From NCBI RefSeq assembly GCF_018687715.1, contig NC_056762.1, positions 28,313,864-28,377,863 on the forward strand: DNA of 64,000 nt. Direction: 5' to 3'. The stretch comes from Carya illinoinensis. Its lineage: Eukaryota; Streptophyta; Magnoliopsida; Fagales; Juglandaceae. Below, piece by piece: positions 25,014 through 37,699 of the stretch (positions are counted from its first letter, which is position 1; each line of letters begins with the position of its first letter). Under the pieces are notes generated by a model that was not told the origin of the DNA, searched no databases, and saw only the letters and a program-made list of their open reading frames with translations. A program made the translations under genes and the position numbers.

Positions 25014-26271
25014 TTAAGGTGATTTAATCTTTTTAGGAGCATTAATTGCTCCTGTGGCCTGTGTTGTGGGTATGGGCTCTTTAGGAGCACTAAATTTATT
25101 TATTTTTATCTTTTGTGGAATTTTATCCTTTGCACCAATAGGCCGTCCACGCTCCAGGCTTGTTTTAGACTCACCTATTGTTGTTTTGGCAAATTGTCCT
25201 TTAGGGACTGCAATCCTTGTTGGAATATTAACTATAGTAATATGTGACTTTACCACACTTTTATTATCAGTAAATATATCTGGTAATTGATTTGTAACAC
25301 ATTGCAAATGAATACTCTTTTGAATCTCTAGTTTACATTCATTTGTATGATAATCAAATTGGGAAAGGGCTTTATTTTTCTAAGTAATTTCCTATCATAC
25401 TTTAGGCATCGACTTCTAGTTACCCAATGTTAAAAAAATGAATTCGTCAAAATGACAATCTTCAAAATGTGCCTTAAACATATTCCCTATAAGACGTTCA
25501 AGGTATTTAATAATAGATAGATAATCAAACCCAACATATATCTCATGTCTACGTTGAGGACCCATTTTGTATGTTGTGGAGGTGCGATTGAAACATATAC
25601 AGTACATCAAAAAACACAAAGATAAGAAATATTTGGTTGTTGACCAAATGCAAGCTGTAATGGAGAATATTTGTGATATGCTGATAGTCTAACCCGAATC
25701 AATGATACTACATGAAGTATAGCATGTCCCCAAGCAGAAATAGGAAGTTTTGATTTAATAAGTAAAGGTCGAACAATTAGTTGAATCCTTTTGATTAATG
25801 ATTCAGCTAAACCATTTTGAGTGTGTGTGCGGGCAACTGGATATTCAACATCTATTACTATTGACATGCAATAGTTATCAAAAGCTTGAGATTTCCATTC
25901 ACCTGCATTATCCAATTGAATAGTTTTAATTGAATAGTCAGGGAATTGTACTCATAGTTTAATTATTTGGAAAAAAAAAGTTTAGCAAATGCAACATTTT
26001 TAGTGGAAAGTAGACAAACATGTGACCATCAACTTGATGCATCAATTAAAACAAAAAAAATATCTAAATGGTCCACTTCATAGTTGAATAGGCCCACATA
26101 TATCCTATGAATCATTTGTAAAAATGATGGAGATTCAATAACAACCTTTGAGAGAGATAGTTTGATAATCAATTTACCTTGGGAACAAGCAGAGCACGTA
26201 TATTTATTGGGTAAGATAATCTTCTGATTCTTTAGACGATGTTCATACGAATTATCAATTATTTGTCTCAT
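25014..26271 (-). pseudogene. Copia integrase and GAG-pre-integrase remnants
   Basis: Positions 26271-26029 carry the zinc-binding pre-integrase end (YTCSACSQGK). Positions 25915-25607 carry the integrase core (DNAGEWKSQAFDNYC, with Asp, then GLAESLIKRIQ containing the catalytic Glu). Positions 25619-25416 continue with the YVGFDY region. A Pro/Lys-rich linker to reverse transcriptase lies at 25307-25014. Frame changes and stops separate the segments. Confidence 0.82.
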
Positions 26272-26344
26272 TATTATTGATCTCGAATGTCCAAGGTGAT
26301 CATGTCAAATCATAAATACTTTGGGGTCAATACACTTCTGGTAC

Positions 26345-27748
26345 ATTACCACATGTGATTCAATTGCTCTCATTTATGAGAATGGTGGGCGAGGAGTCAT
26401 AGGAGACTTTAATGAAGTGCTCTTCAATGATGAGAAAGAGGGGGGAATCCCAGGAGTGAAAACCTTAGGATACTGTTTAGATCCATAATGGAGGAAGGGA
26501 ATTTGTATGATCTGGGTTGGACAGGTAATAAGTTCACCTGGAAACATTCACAAGGGAGAGACTTGATAGAGCCAAAGCAAATGATGAGTGGAAATCCTAG
26601 CACCCTGTGCATTCAGTAGAGACCCTTTCATCCATATGTTCTGATCACAGCCCCATACTGCTGAATTGCAATATTGAGAGGTGCTCAGTTCAAAGATGCT
26701 TTTACTCCTTCAAGTATGAGGCCAGTTGGAATAAGAGGGAGGGTTGTAGTGAAGTAGTAGCTGAGGCATGGAGAAAAAACAATGGGAGGGGGAGTGATCT
26801 AGAAAGGGTGATGAGCAAGTTGAAAATCACATAGAAAAAGCTTAGACAATGGAGTGGGGAGCTAGATAGGGAGAGACTAGAAGCCATAAGAGAGAAGACT
26901 CACCTGCTGAATATGTTATAGAGGTGTGTAGGGCCTAGAAATGTAAAAGAACAAAAATAGCTACAACAAGAACTCGATTTTTTGTTAAATAAAAAAGACA
27001 CAAGGTGGAAACAAAGAGCAAAGAGGCATTGGTTGATTGGGGGTGACAAAAATACAAAATATTACCATGCATGTGTGAACCAAAGAAGGAAGAAAAACAC
27101 CATCAAAAGGGTGATTGACATGTATAGCACATAATTGAATGACAAGGGAGCAATAGCAGCAGGTTTCAAAGCCCACTTTATAGCAGTATACCAGTCCACA
27201 TAGCCTAAATTAGAGTGTATTGACCAATGCCTGCAGGAGATAGAACAAAGGGTAATGGTTGAGATGAAAAATAAGCTGGAAAAGAGGTTCACAGTTAAAG
27301 AGGTGGAGATGGCATTAAAGCAAATGTCCCATTTTAAATCACCAGGATCCGATGGCTTTAGTGCAGGTTTCTACCAAGAACATTGGAAGATTATGGGGCA
27401 GGATGTTCTCTAGCAATACTGGAGTTCTTAAATTCTAGAAGGATGCTATGGGAATTAAACCATACTCATATTGTGCTAATTCCCAAGGTAAACTCTCCAA
27501 AATCTGTCCATGAATTCAGAACAATATCTCTGTGTAACGTAGCCTACAAATTGATCTCCAAAGTAATGACAAATAGAATGAAAGGAGTGTTGGAGAAGGT
27601 GATCTCTTGGAACCAGAGTGCATTCATTCCTAATAGGCCCATAACTGATAATATAATGGTAGCCTACGAGGTACTCCACACCATGCATTCAAAGAAGAAA
27701 GGAAGAGAGGGATCCATGGCCATCAAGCTAGACATGTCAAAGGCCTAT
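26345..27748 (+). mobile_element. L1-type LINE, 5' half (endonuclease tail and start of RT)
   Basis: Sequence near 26390-26560 encodes decayed endonuclease (GDFNEVLFNDEKEGG, then DLGWTGNKFTWKHSQG-like). From 27290 the reverse transcriptase begins (HFKSPGSDGF; HIVLIPKVNSPKSVHEFRT; NQSAFIPNRPITDN; KLDMSKAY). The 5' end, including any gag-like ORF1, is missing. The element is cut at 27748 by a solo LTR and resumes at 29820. Stops and frame changes show it is inactive. Confidence 0.87.
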
Positions 27749-29819
27749 TGTGATGACCCGCTTTTGCGTGTATTTTCACTGAAGGGTTGTTTTTATTTTA
27801 ATTAATATATTAGTTTATTTATTTTAATTTATTGCGTTTGAAATTGGTTTTTAATTTATTGGATGTTGTGTTTTATTTATTTATTTGTTTTACGGTTTTT
27901 TAATCTCTTTCTCGGCGGTTTGTTTTTGTTGTCCGGAGTGAGGATTGGACCTCATTTCTTCCTACATCTCTTTTTCTTCCTTTTTCCTTTTTTCCCTTTT
28001 TCTCTTTTCTTTTTCTTCTTTCTTTTTCTTTTTCTTTTTTTTCTTCTTTCTTCTTCTTTTCTTCTTTCTTCCCGCGTTCCGTCGACCCTCTCTCTCTCCT
28101 CTCCCACGCCGTAACCAGCTCAGCCCCTCGACCCAATGCCGTCCGGCCGCCGTGTGGCACACCGCCCCCACCGGTTGAAGGCTCTCCCTCCGGCGCACCT
28201 CCCCACCGAACCTCAGCCCCATCAGGCTAGCCGCTTGGCCGGAAAACGCCCTTGAAGCCCCACGGATTTTGCCCCGATCCGCCGCCGTCGCTCCACCTCC
28301 GGCCACCACTTCTTCACCACTTCATCACCGGTCCCTTGCCATCCTAACCCACCCATTTTTGGCCCCTAATAGCCACCGAAACAGCTCACACGAGTTAGCT
28401 TTCCATTTTGGGAAATCCGGCCTCCCTCCACCATTTTCGCCGCCACCCATGGCCAACCACCACTTCCAATAGCTTCATAATCATCCTTAGACCATTCTCT
28501 ATCAATCCCAAGCCTGGGTTTGTCCCCGTTCAAAAGTGGGTATTTTACAACCCACGGCCACAGTGAATTTTCACTGTTACGTTACTTTTTCTCCGCTGTT
28601 TGCAACGCCGCAAGCTTTCTAAAAATACCGTATAGCGCTGTAAGTATTTTCCAAACTCTAATTTTAGATTTAAATATATTTTGCTCATTCAATAAATATT
28701 TATCTGTTGGTTGGCTGATTCCGGACTGAGTCCGAGGAGTTCGGGGGTCGGATGGGTTGTGGACGGAGTGCTTGGTTTTGTTGATTTATGGATGGTTGAT
28801 TATTTTGTGCATTAATATCGCATTTACATGGTGCATGCACATGCATTTTTATTTAATTGAGAAAAGCCTGTTTTATTGGCGTAAGTGGATTTACGGGTGC
28901 GTGTGTATCACGACCCCAAGTCGGGATGGGGTATTATCTCGGTGGAGCTCCTCTGGTCACTCGGGAGCTGAATAAACTGAGTGATGTCCCTTGGGTTGTC
29001 GCTGGGCGACGACGGGAGCGGGGGTTAGGGGATGCTTGGCTACGAACGCGCCAGGTGCAGAACCGGGCATCGCTCTACGCATCGACTCTGTGGCCCTTCG
29101 CTGGTGAGGGCTAGAGGATGCTTGGCTACGAACGCGCGGGGCGCGGAACTGGGTATCGCTCGTTAGGTGTCACATGCGTGGTGGTACTCTGCGGTGTGGC
29201 ATTGGAACCAAGGTGTGCGGATGACCCCTAGGGGAGGTCATGGTGCATACGGATTAATTGAATAATGGTTTGAGATGGATATGGGCCAAATGTGACTTTT
29301 GGTGTGATATTTGGGACGAGTTTGTTTTTGGGCCAAATGAGATTTTTGGCGTATATGGAAAAATATGTTTTTTATGGGTTTGCACATTGGCATCACTTCA
29401 TGCATATTGTTTGAGTTCTATATGCTTTTATTTGGTGGTGTTTGGATTTTACTTACCTGCGGTACCATTTTTGGTTCCGTAAATTTTGGTGCAGGATTCG
29501 AGGAGGAGGAGGAGGCTGAGCCCGAGGATACGGCTCCGCCGGAGTTTTGAGTCGAAGTTATGCTTTATAGTTTGGTTTAAAACTATATTTGTGTTTTTGT
29601 AATATTTTATTTATGTATGTTTTAAACAGCTTGTATTATGCTAAGAAAAAAATTCTAGTACTTAGTTGTGACTTTCGTTATCCACTGCGTGTTTCTTCGT
29701 GCACATACGTTGCTTTTGCACACACTTGGCACTCGTCGATAGGGTGGTAACCCGGGTTGTTACCATCCGGACGTCTCGATTTCCCCATGTCTGTGCGTGG
29801 GGATTTGGGGGCGCCACAC
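27749..29819 (+). mobile_element. Solo LTR A, Ty3/gypsy-type, in the LINE
   Basis: This 2,071-bp LTR starts TGTGATGACCCGC and ends GCGCCACA. It is flanked on both sides by CCTAT (27744-27748 and 29820-29824), an exact 5-bp target duplication. There is no internal region, so it is a solo LTR left by recombination between two LTRs. It contains a pyrimidine-rich tract near 27955-28075. Open frames within it are discussed under the LTR reading frame. It belongs with copy B to a shorter LTR subgroup. Confidence 0.93.
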
Positions 29820-32211
29820 CTATGATAGGGTGGAGTAGAATTTCTTAGAGGCTTTGCTACTCAAGATGGGATTTGGCAAGAAATGGATTGAACTATTGAT
29901 GGCTTGTGTTAGATCAGTCTCTTATTCCACTATTATTAATGGGGAACCAGGGGAGACAATTATTCCTACAAGAGGACTGAGACAAGGTGATCCCTTATCA
30001 CCTTATCTGTTCTTACTTTATGTTGAAGCCCTCAGTTCTCTATTGGCTAAAGCTGACTAAAAGGCCTCATCAAGGGGGTGGCAATGTCAAGGGGTGGTCT
30101 AAGAATCAACCACTTACTCTTTGTTGACAACTGTGTGATTTTTTGTAGAGCAAAGTTGGTTGAGTGGTACCAGATCCAGGAACTATTGTCTCTTTATGAG
30201 AAAGTATCGGGTCAAACTTTGAATAAAGAGAAGACAAGTGTGTTCTTCAGCTCAAATACAAAGAGAGATGCAAATGAATTCATCTTGCAGCAAGCGAATG
30301 GATCAAGGTGCAACAATTACAATAAATACCTTGGACTTCCTACCATTGTGGGGAGGTCAAAATACAATACTTTCATACATCTAAAGAAGAAGATCTGGAA
30401 AAGAATCAATAGCTAGGAACTAAATTCTCATAAAGAGTGTGCTACAGGCAATACCAGCCTATTCAATGAGTGTATTCAAGTTTCCTGGATTGCTCCTAAA
30501 ATAAATTGAACTACTTATGGCCAGATTTTGGTGGAATCATAAAGAAGAGGGGAAGGGCATTCATTGGAAATCATGGAAACATTTGGGGGAAGTAAAGAAC
30601 CAAGAAGGACTAGGTTTCAGGGACCTTAGTAGCTTCAACAGAGCCCTCCTAGCAAAGCAATTATGGAGAATGATAAAGGAACCACACTCATTAGTTTCAA
30701 GAGTTTTCAAGCATAAATATTTCTAGAATTGTGATGTGATGGAGGCAGAGTTAAAAGGATCTCCTTCTTACATATGGAGAAGCCTATGGTCTAGTATGGA
30801 ACTGGTTAAGGAAGGGCTGGTTTGGAGGGTGGAAAATGGGAGAGACATAAGAATCTGGAAGGATAAGTGGCTACCTAGGCTAGTGACTTTCTAGGTTCAA
30901 ACCCACATCAATACGTTAGATCCAGACTACAGAGTGGATGTTTTGATTGATGAAGGCAGTCGAGCTTGGAAGGAAGATTTGGTGAAGGTTATTTTCAATG
31001 AAGAAGAAGCAAAGCTAATATGTATAATTCCCATTAGTAAGAGAGGGGCAAGAGATAAAAGGATTTGGGCAGGGTCAACAAAAGGCACTTTTTCAGTTAA
31101 GAGTGCTTATTTCTTGGATACAAAGCTGTGACTCAAAAGTTTATAAGGGGAACCTTCTTTAAGAGGGGGAATAATGGGATGTGAAAAGAGCTTTGGCAGT
31201 TAGAAGTCACGGGCAAGGTAAGAATGTTCATATGGAGAAGCCTAACCAGCATCCTCCCAACAAAAGATAGTCTCTATAAGAAGAAAATTGTAGAAAGCAA
31301 CCTTTGCCCAATATGTATAAGAGAGATAGAAACTCCATTGCATACCCTTTGGGCCGGTCCAACAACAATATATGTGTGTGTGTGGGGGGGGGGGTGAAAA
31401 CAACAAGTTTAGAAAGTGGACTTCCAGCATCTATGTGAAGAGATGGGTGTTAAACTAAATAAATGAGATTTAGAATTGGCTGTAGTTCTATGCTACCACA
31501 TATGGGGTAGAAGAAATACTTATATCTTTCAAGACTAGTTCAAAAGCCTAGCTACAATTACTGCTATGGCTCAAGATGATCTAGCAATGCTTAAGGAGAT
31601 CAATCAGTAGAGTAGCACCAGATAATAGCGGAGCTCCAACTCAGCAGCCTTTAACCAGTCATAACCTGAGTGGCCTTTAAGTAAACTTTGATGTAGCCTA
31701 TGACAAGAACTTGAATAGAATGGGAATGAGAATTATAATGAGAGACAATGAAGGGGGTCTACAAGCTTGCTTAACAGTCCCTAAAGAGCAGGTATTCTCA
31801 GCCTTCCAAGTAGAAAGAGTAGCTCTTCATAGGGCCATGGAGTTGTGTATTGAGCTGGGTATGAATCAAGTCATCTTCAAAGGGGATGCCAAAGTGATTA
31901 TTGATTCAGTAAATTCTAAAAGTGAAGACAACTCATGGCATGGTCAAGAGACAGAGGATCTGCAACAGTTGTTGGAGCTTTACCCGACATGGAGGCTGTC
32001 GTTTGTCTACAGGTCTACAAACCATGCTGCTCACACAGCAACTAAGGAAGCTATCAAGGAAGTTGATGAAAAAGTCTGGCTAGAAGATGGACTCGAGGTG
32101 GTCAAAATTTCTGTTTTAAATGATGTATCTTATATACCTATCAGTTAATCAATGAAATGTCTCACTTTTCAAAATAAATAAATAAATAAATAAATAAAAT
32201 AAAATAAAAAT
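29820..32211 (+). mobile_element. L1-type LINE, 3' half with A-rich tail
   Basis: The reverse transcriptase resumes (MGFGKKWIELLMACVRSV, GLRQGDPLSPYLF). Its catalytic box, normally FADD, reads FVDN near 30120, so one catalytic Asp is lost. A zinc-binding zf-RVT-like segment (CPICIREIETPLHTLWAG) lies near 31300. A plant-LINE RNase H end follows at 31711-32148 (VERVALHRAMELCIE, FKGDAKVIIDSVNS, STNHAAHTATKEA). The element ends in an (AATA)n/(AAAT)n tail at 32175-32211, which fixes the strand. I found no clear target duplication around the whole LINE. Confidence 0.88.
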
Positions 32212-32784
32212 GAATAGAACAATCGTCAAATGATTCTATTTATCATTTTTTAAAATATTTAAAATTGAGTTTTTCTATTTTTAAGTTAGTGTGTAGAACG
32301 TTAGAATAATGCTAGATACAGTTATGTATTGTGTAAGCATCGCGGACTCTTTTGAAAAAAGACTGGGGTCCACTATTAAAAAATAATACACTTAGCAAGT
32401 TGCTTAGGTGACATAATTTGATTTGGAAAAAGATTTCAAACTTTGAATTTTACAAATTAAATCTTATCATACAAATATGTGAAGGGATAATATAATGCTT
32501 TGAGTAATATTAGATGCAATCATAGTTTGTGCAAGTGATGCACCCTTATTTTTAAAAAGAGTGTGGTCTACTATTAAAAAAAATTAATTTTTTCTTGTGG
32601 GTCATATTTTTTACTCATTTTTTTTAAAATGAGTGAGCAGCGCTTGCTCATTCTATGATTGCAAATATCATATCTCTTTTTTTATAGAGTTAAATTTTTA
32701 GAATGAGTAATGTTTAGCATATATGAAAGATAAAGAAATTTCTTAGGGTGTCAATGCTATAGCATGATTTTACATTAGAATAAA
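32212..32784. other. Spacer between the LINE tail and solo LTR B
   Basis: No gene is seen. Two similar short blocks, near 32300-32400 and 32505-32590, share AATAATGCTAGATACA-like or AATATTAGATGCAAT-like starts and a GTGGTCTACTATTAAAAAA-type end. They look like partial copies of a small repeat. Confidence 0.5.
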
Positions 32785-34851
32785 TGTGATGACCCGCTTT
32801 TGCGTGTATTTTCACTGAAGGGTTGTTTTTATTTTAATTAATATATTAGTTTATTTATTTTAATTTATTACGTTTTAAAATTGGTTTATAATTTATTTGA
32901 TGTTGTGTTGTATTTATTTTAGTCGTTTTGCGGTTTTTAATCTCTTTTTCGGCAGTTTTGTTTTGTTTTCCCGGAGTGAGGATTGGACCTCATTTCTTTC
33001 CTACATCTCTTTTTCCCTTTTTCCTTTTCCTTTTTTCTCTTTTCTTTTTTCTTCTTTCTTTTTCTTTTTCTCTTTTTTCTTTCTTTTCTTTTTCTTCTTC
33101 CTTCCTCTCCCGTGCGTTCCGTCTCTCTCTCTCTCTCCTCTCCCACGCCGTAACCGGCTCAACCCCTCGACCCACCGCCGTCCGGCCGCCGTGCGGCACA
33201 CCGCCCCCACCGGTCAAAGCCTCTCCCTCCGGCATAACCCTCCACCAAATCCCAGCCCCATCCGGCCAGCCGTTTGGCCGGAAAACGCCGTTGAAGCCCC
33301 CAGGGTTTTTGCCCTGATCCGCCGCCGTCGCTCCACCTCCAGCCACCGCTTCTTCACCACTTCATCACCGGTCCCTTGCCGTCCTAACCCACCCATTTTC
33401 GGCCCCTAATAGCCACCGGAACAGCTCCCACGAGCTAGCTTTCCATTTTGGAAAATCCAGCCATCAACCACCATTTCCGCCGCCACCCACGACCAACCAC
33501 CACTTCCAATAGCTTAATAATCATCCTTAGACCATTCCCTATCAATCCCAAGTCCAGGTTTGTCCCCGTTCAAAAGTGGGTATTTTACAACCCACGGCCA
33601 CAGTGAATTTTCACTGTTACGTTTCTTTTTCTCCGCCGTTTGCAACGCCGCAAGCTTTCTAAAAATACCATATAGTGCTGTAAGTATTTTCCAAACCCTA
33701 TTTTCAGATTTAAATATATATTACTCATTCAATTATTTTATCTGCTGGTTGGTTGATTCCGGACTGAGTCTGAAGAGTTCGGGGGTCGGATGGATGAAGG
33801 ACGGAGTTGCTTGTTTTATTGATATATGTTGGTTGATTATTTTTGTGCATTGATATAGCATTTACATGGTGCATGCATGTGTGTTTTTGTTTAATTGAGA
33901 AAAGCCTGTTTATTGGCATAAGTGGACTTACGGGTGAGTGTGTATCACGACCCCAAGCCGGGATGGGGTATTATTTCTGTGGAGCTCCTCTGGTCACTCG
34001 GGAGCGGAATAAACTGAGTGATGTCCCCTGGGTTGTCGCTGGGCGACGACGGGAGCGGGGGCTAGGGGATGCTTGGCTACGAACACGCCGGGCGCGGAAC
34101 CGGGCATCGCTCTACGCACCGACTCCGTGGCCCTTCGCTGGCGAGGGTTAGAGGATGCTTGGCTACGAACGCGCGAGGCGCGGAACTGGGCATCGCTCGT
34201 TAGGTGTCACATGCGTGGTGGTACTCTACGGTGTGGCACTGGAGCCAGGGTGTGCGGATGACCCCTAGGGGAGGTCATGGTACATACGGATAAAATGGAT
34301 AATGGTTTGAGATGGATAAAGGCCAAATGTGACTTTTGGAGTGATATTTGGAAAGGATATGTTTTTGGGCCAAATGGGATTTTTGGCGTGTGTGGAAAAA
34401 TACGTTTTTATGGGTTTGCACATTGGCATCACTTCATGCATATTGTTTGAGTTCTATATGCTTTTATTTGGTGGTGTTTGGATTTTACTTACCTGCGGTA
34501 CCATTTTTGGTTCCGTAGATTTTGGTGCAAGAATCGAGGAAGAGGAGGCTGAGCTCGAGGATGCGGCTCCGCCGGAGTTTTGAATCGAAGTTATGCTTTA
34601 TAATGTGGTTTAAAACTGTATTTGTGTTTTTGTAATATTTTATTTATGTATGTTTTAAACAGCTTGTATTATGCTAAGAAAAAAATTCTGGTACTTAGTT
34701 GTGACTTTCGTTATCCGCTGTGTGTTTCTTCGTGCACATATGTTGTTTTTGCACACACTTGGCACTCATCGATAGGGTGGTGACCCGGGTTGTCACCATC
34801 TGGACGTCTCGATTTCCTCGTGTTCGTGCATGGGGATTTGGGGACGTCACA
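32785..34851 (+). mobile_element. Solo LTR B, Ty3/gypsy-type
   Basis: This 2,067-bp LTR starts TGTGATGACCCGC and ends ACGTCACA. ATAAA flanks both sides (32780-32784 and 34852-34856). The pyrimidine-rich tract is near 32995-33110. It is close in sequence and length to solo LTR A. Confidence 0.93.
34329..34583 (+). other. LTR reading frame: membrane segment plus acidic tail (longest copy)
   Basis: This 84-codon frame inside solo LTR B has a hydrophobic stretch (ITSCILFEFYMLLFGG, then VWILLTCGTIFG) followed by an acidic tail ending EDAAPPEF. Equivalent frames occur in LTR A (29365-29550), the 5' LTR (36700-36927) and the 3' LTR (42657-42884). In LTR E the acidic tail is kept (49610-49671) but the upstream part has shifted frame. 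No function is known to me. It could be non-coding LTR sequence that happens to stay open. Confidence 0.3.
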
Positions 34852-34967
34852 ATAAACAAATGTAGATCTCATCGCTTGTTCCTTTTGAAGGAACACAATG
34901 CATAGCAGAAGACCTTTTTCCGAGTACTTGTCCCAAGAGTAAGTGGTAAATGGTGGATGAAAGTTTC

Positions 34968-37195
34968 TGTGATGACCCGCTTTTGCGTGTATTTTCACTG
35001 AACTGTTGTTTTTATTTTAATTAATATATTGGTTTATTTATTTTAAATTAATGTATTTTAAATTGGTTTTAATTTATTTGATGTTGTGTTTAATTTATTT
35101 TACTCGTTTTACGGTTTTTAATATCGTTTTCGGCGGATCGGTTTTTGGTCTCCAGAGTGAGGATTGAACCTCATTTCTTTTCTTTTCTCTTTTTCTTTTT
35201 CCCTTTTTCCTTTTCTTTTTCCTTCTTTTTCTTTCTTTTTCTTTATTTTCTTCTTCTTTCTTCTCCTTTCTCTCCCGCGTACGCCGAATAGCCTGTTTTT
35301 CTCCTTCCCGTCGCCGCCCCTTTGACCACCCAGTTCTCCGCCGTCCGGCCACCGTTTGGTGCACCGTCACCACCATTCTCTTCCCCTTCCACCAGAGATC
35401 ATCCCCACGAATTTTCAGAGCCATCGGACCAGCCGTTAGCTTTCGAGAGCCGCCGGAAGTCGCTGCACCTGTTCTGTTTTTGCCCCTGTCGCAGGTTGCT
35501 TTCGCAGCCCAGAACCGCCGCTCGCCAGTGGCGTGGCCTACACCACCCACCCAGTTTTCTTCCCCTCTCACCGGTGAACATCCCCACCAAGTTTCACCTC
35601 CATCCGAGCCACCGTTAGCCACCACGAGCTCCTCCAAGCCATACGGTTTTTCACCGATTCCGGCGCCGTCGCACCACCTCCGGCCACCATCTTTTCATAG
35701 CTTCTTCCCCTACCTCTTGCCGAACTAAACCACTCATTTTCGGCCTTGATCCGTTGCCGGAGCAGCTCCCACGAGCTCAACTCCGTTCAGCCCCTTTTTG
35801 GCCTTCGACCGCCATGTCCACCACCACCCACAGCCAAAACTCGTTTCTTTTAGCTTCATAAATATCTCAAGACCATTCCCTATCAATTTCGTGCCTTGGT
35901 TTGTCCCCGTTCGAAAATGGGTAATTTATTACCCACGGCGACAGTGTAAATTACACTGTTACGTTACTTTTCTTCCGCCGTTTGCAACGCCGCAAGCTTT
36001 CTAAAAATACCATATAGCGCCGTAAGTATTTTTCAAACCCTATTTTCAGATTTAAATATATATTGCTCATTCAATAATTTTATCTGTTGGTTGGCTGATT
36101 CCGGACTGAGTCCGAGGAGTTCGAGGGTCGGATGGATGGAGGACGGAGTCGCTTATTTTATTGATATATGTTGGTTGTTTATTTTTACACATTGATATTG
36201 CATTTACATGGTGCATGCACGTGTATTTTTGTTTAATTGAGAAAAGCCTGTTTATTGGCGTAAGTGGACTTACGGCTGCGTGTGTATCATGACCCCAAGT
36301 CAGGATGAGGTATTATCTCGGTGGAGCTCTTCTGGTCACTCGGGAGCGGAATAAACTGAGTGATGTCCCCTGGGTCGTCGCTGGGCGACGACGGGAGCTG
36401 GGGCTAGGGGATGCTTGGCTACGAACGCGCCGGGCACGGAACCGGGCATCGCCCTACGCACCGACTCCGTGACCCTTCGCTGGTGAGGGCTAGAGGATGC
36501 TTGGCTACAAACACGCGGGGTGTGGAACTAGGCATCGCTCGTTAGGTGTCACATGCGTGGTGGTACTCTGCGGTGTGGCACTGGAGCCAGGGTGTGCGGA
36601 TGACCCCTAGGGGAGGTCATGGCGCATACGGATAAAATGGTTTTTGGTTTGAGATGAGTAAAGGCCAAATGTGACTTTTGGTGTGTTTTTGGAACGGGTT
36701 TGTTGTTGGGCCAAATGGGATTTTTGGCGTGTGTGGAAATTGTGATTGTATGGGTTTTACGCATTGGCATTAATTCATGCATATTGTTTGAGTTCTATAT
36801 GCTTTTGTCTGGTGGTGTTTGGATTTTACTTACCTGCGGTACCATTTTTGGTTCCGTAGATTTTGGTGCAGGATTCGAGAAGGAAGAGGAGGCTGAGCCC
36901 GAGGATGCGGCTCCGCCGGAGTTTTGATGTCGAAGTTATGCTTTATAGTTTGGTTTAAAACTATATTTGTGTTTTTGTAATATTTTAATTATGTATGTTT
37001 TAAACAGCTTGTATTATATTAAGAAAATTCTGGTACTTAGTTATATGACTTTCGTTATCCGCTGCGTGTTCATTCATGCACATTTGTTGCTTTTGCACAC
37101 ACTTGGCACTCGTCGATAGGGTGGTGACCCGGGTTGTCACCATCCGGACGTCTCGATTTTCCCGTGTCCGTGCGTGGGGATTTGGAGGCGTCATA
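34968..37195 (+). repeat. 5' LTR of the complete gypsy-type element
   Basis: It is 2,228 bp, starts TGTGATGACCCGC and ends GCGTCATA; the last bases differ from the usual CACA by a mutation. The primer-binding site follows two bases later. It has the pyrimidine-rich tract near 35170-35275 and a hairpin-capable CGTAAGTGGACTTACG near 36260. It groups with LTR E rather than with LTRs A and B. Confidence 0.93.
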
Positions 37196-37197
37196 GG

Positions 37198-37211
37198 TGG
37201 TATCAGAGCGG
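37198..37211 (+). other. tRNA-iMet primer-binding site
   Basis: TGGTATCAGAGCGG begins two bases after the 5' LTR. The first 12 bases are the exact complement expected for the 3' end of plant initiator methionine tRNA. Confidence 0.93.
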
Positions 37212-37699
37212 TTTGGCTCTAGGTAAAACCACATATCCCGTAGGTAGTACCATAATATTTTTAAAGTTGTGTTTTAAAATTTATTTTAAGTGAAGTTGCT
37301 GTTTGATATGTTTTAATTGCTTTATTTGTTTGAGCTTGTTTGCTTGTATGTATTTATTTAGTTATGTTATTGTATGCTGGTTTCTTTTTTTTGTTTTCTT
37401 GTTATGTGGTTTGGTTTGGGTTTTTGGTTTTATGTTGTTGGTTTTATTTGATTTTCTTAAAGGGGGTCAAATGTTGTGTTGTGGCAGGAAGACGGTATAA
37501 TCGAGGATACTATTATTAGGCTTGAACCTTTAGTGTAGTAGGCTTGAATTATTTTGCGATGTGGTTTGCTTGTACGATGATTGAGGTTAAGGTTTTATAG
37601 AATTTATGTAACGGGGCTATAGTATAGGAGAGTGTAGGTTCAAAAAACTTTAAGGATGTGTTTAAGGGAATTTTGTTTAAGGATTGGGGTCTATTGCCA

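Larger units (their letters stand above)
22809..26340 (-). mobile_element. Ty1-copia remnant, 5' part missing
   Basis: Read on the minus strand from 26340, the order is GAG-pre-integrase with a CSACSQGK box, integrase, a spacer, reverse transcriptase, RNase H and a possible LTR. Gag, protease and the 5' LTR are absent. The remnant stops abruptly where LINE sequence begins near 26345, so it was either cut off by the LINE or broken by deletion. Its proteins differ from those of the copia element at 6-10 kb, so this is another family. Confidence 0.85.

Noticed and set aside
27900..28310. Long Lys/Arg/Glu-rich and Pro/Ser-rich frames in LTR copies
   Set aside because: They arise from the pyrimidine-rich tract and GC-rich LTR body, occur on both strands, and differ in frame between copies.
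35095..35637. A 180-codon minus-strand frame in the 5' LTR with a twin in the 3' LTR
   Set aside because: The twin exists because LTRs are copies. The sequence is low-complexity Lys/Arg/Glu opposite the pyrimidine tract, with no domain.
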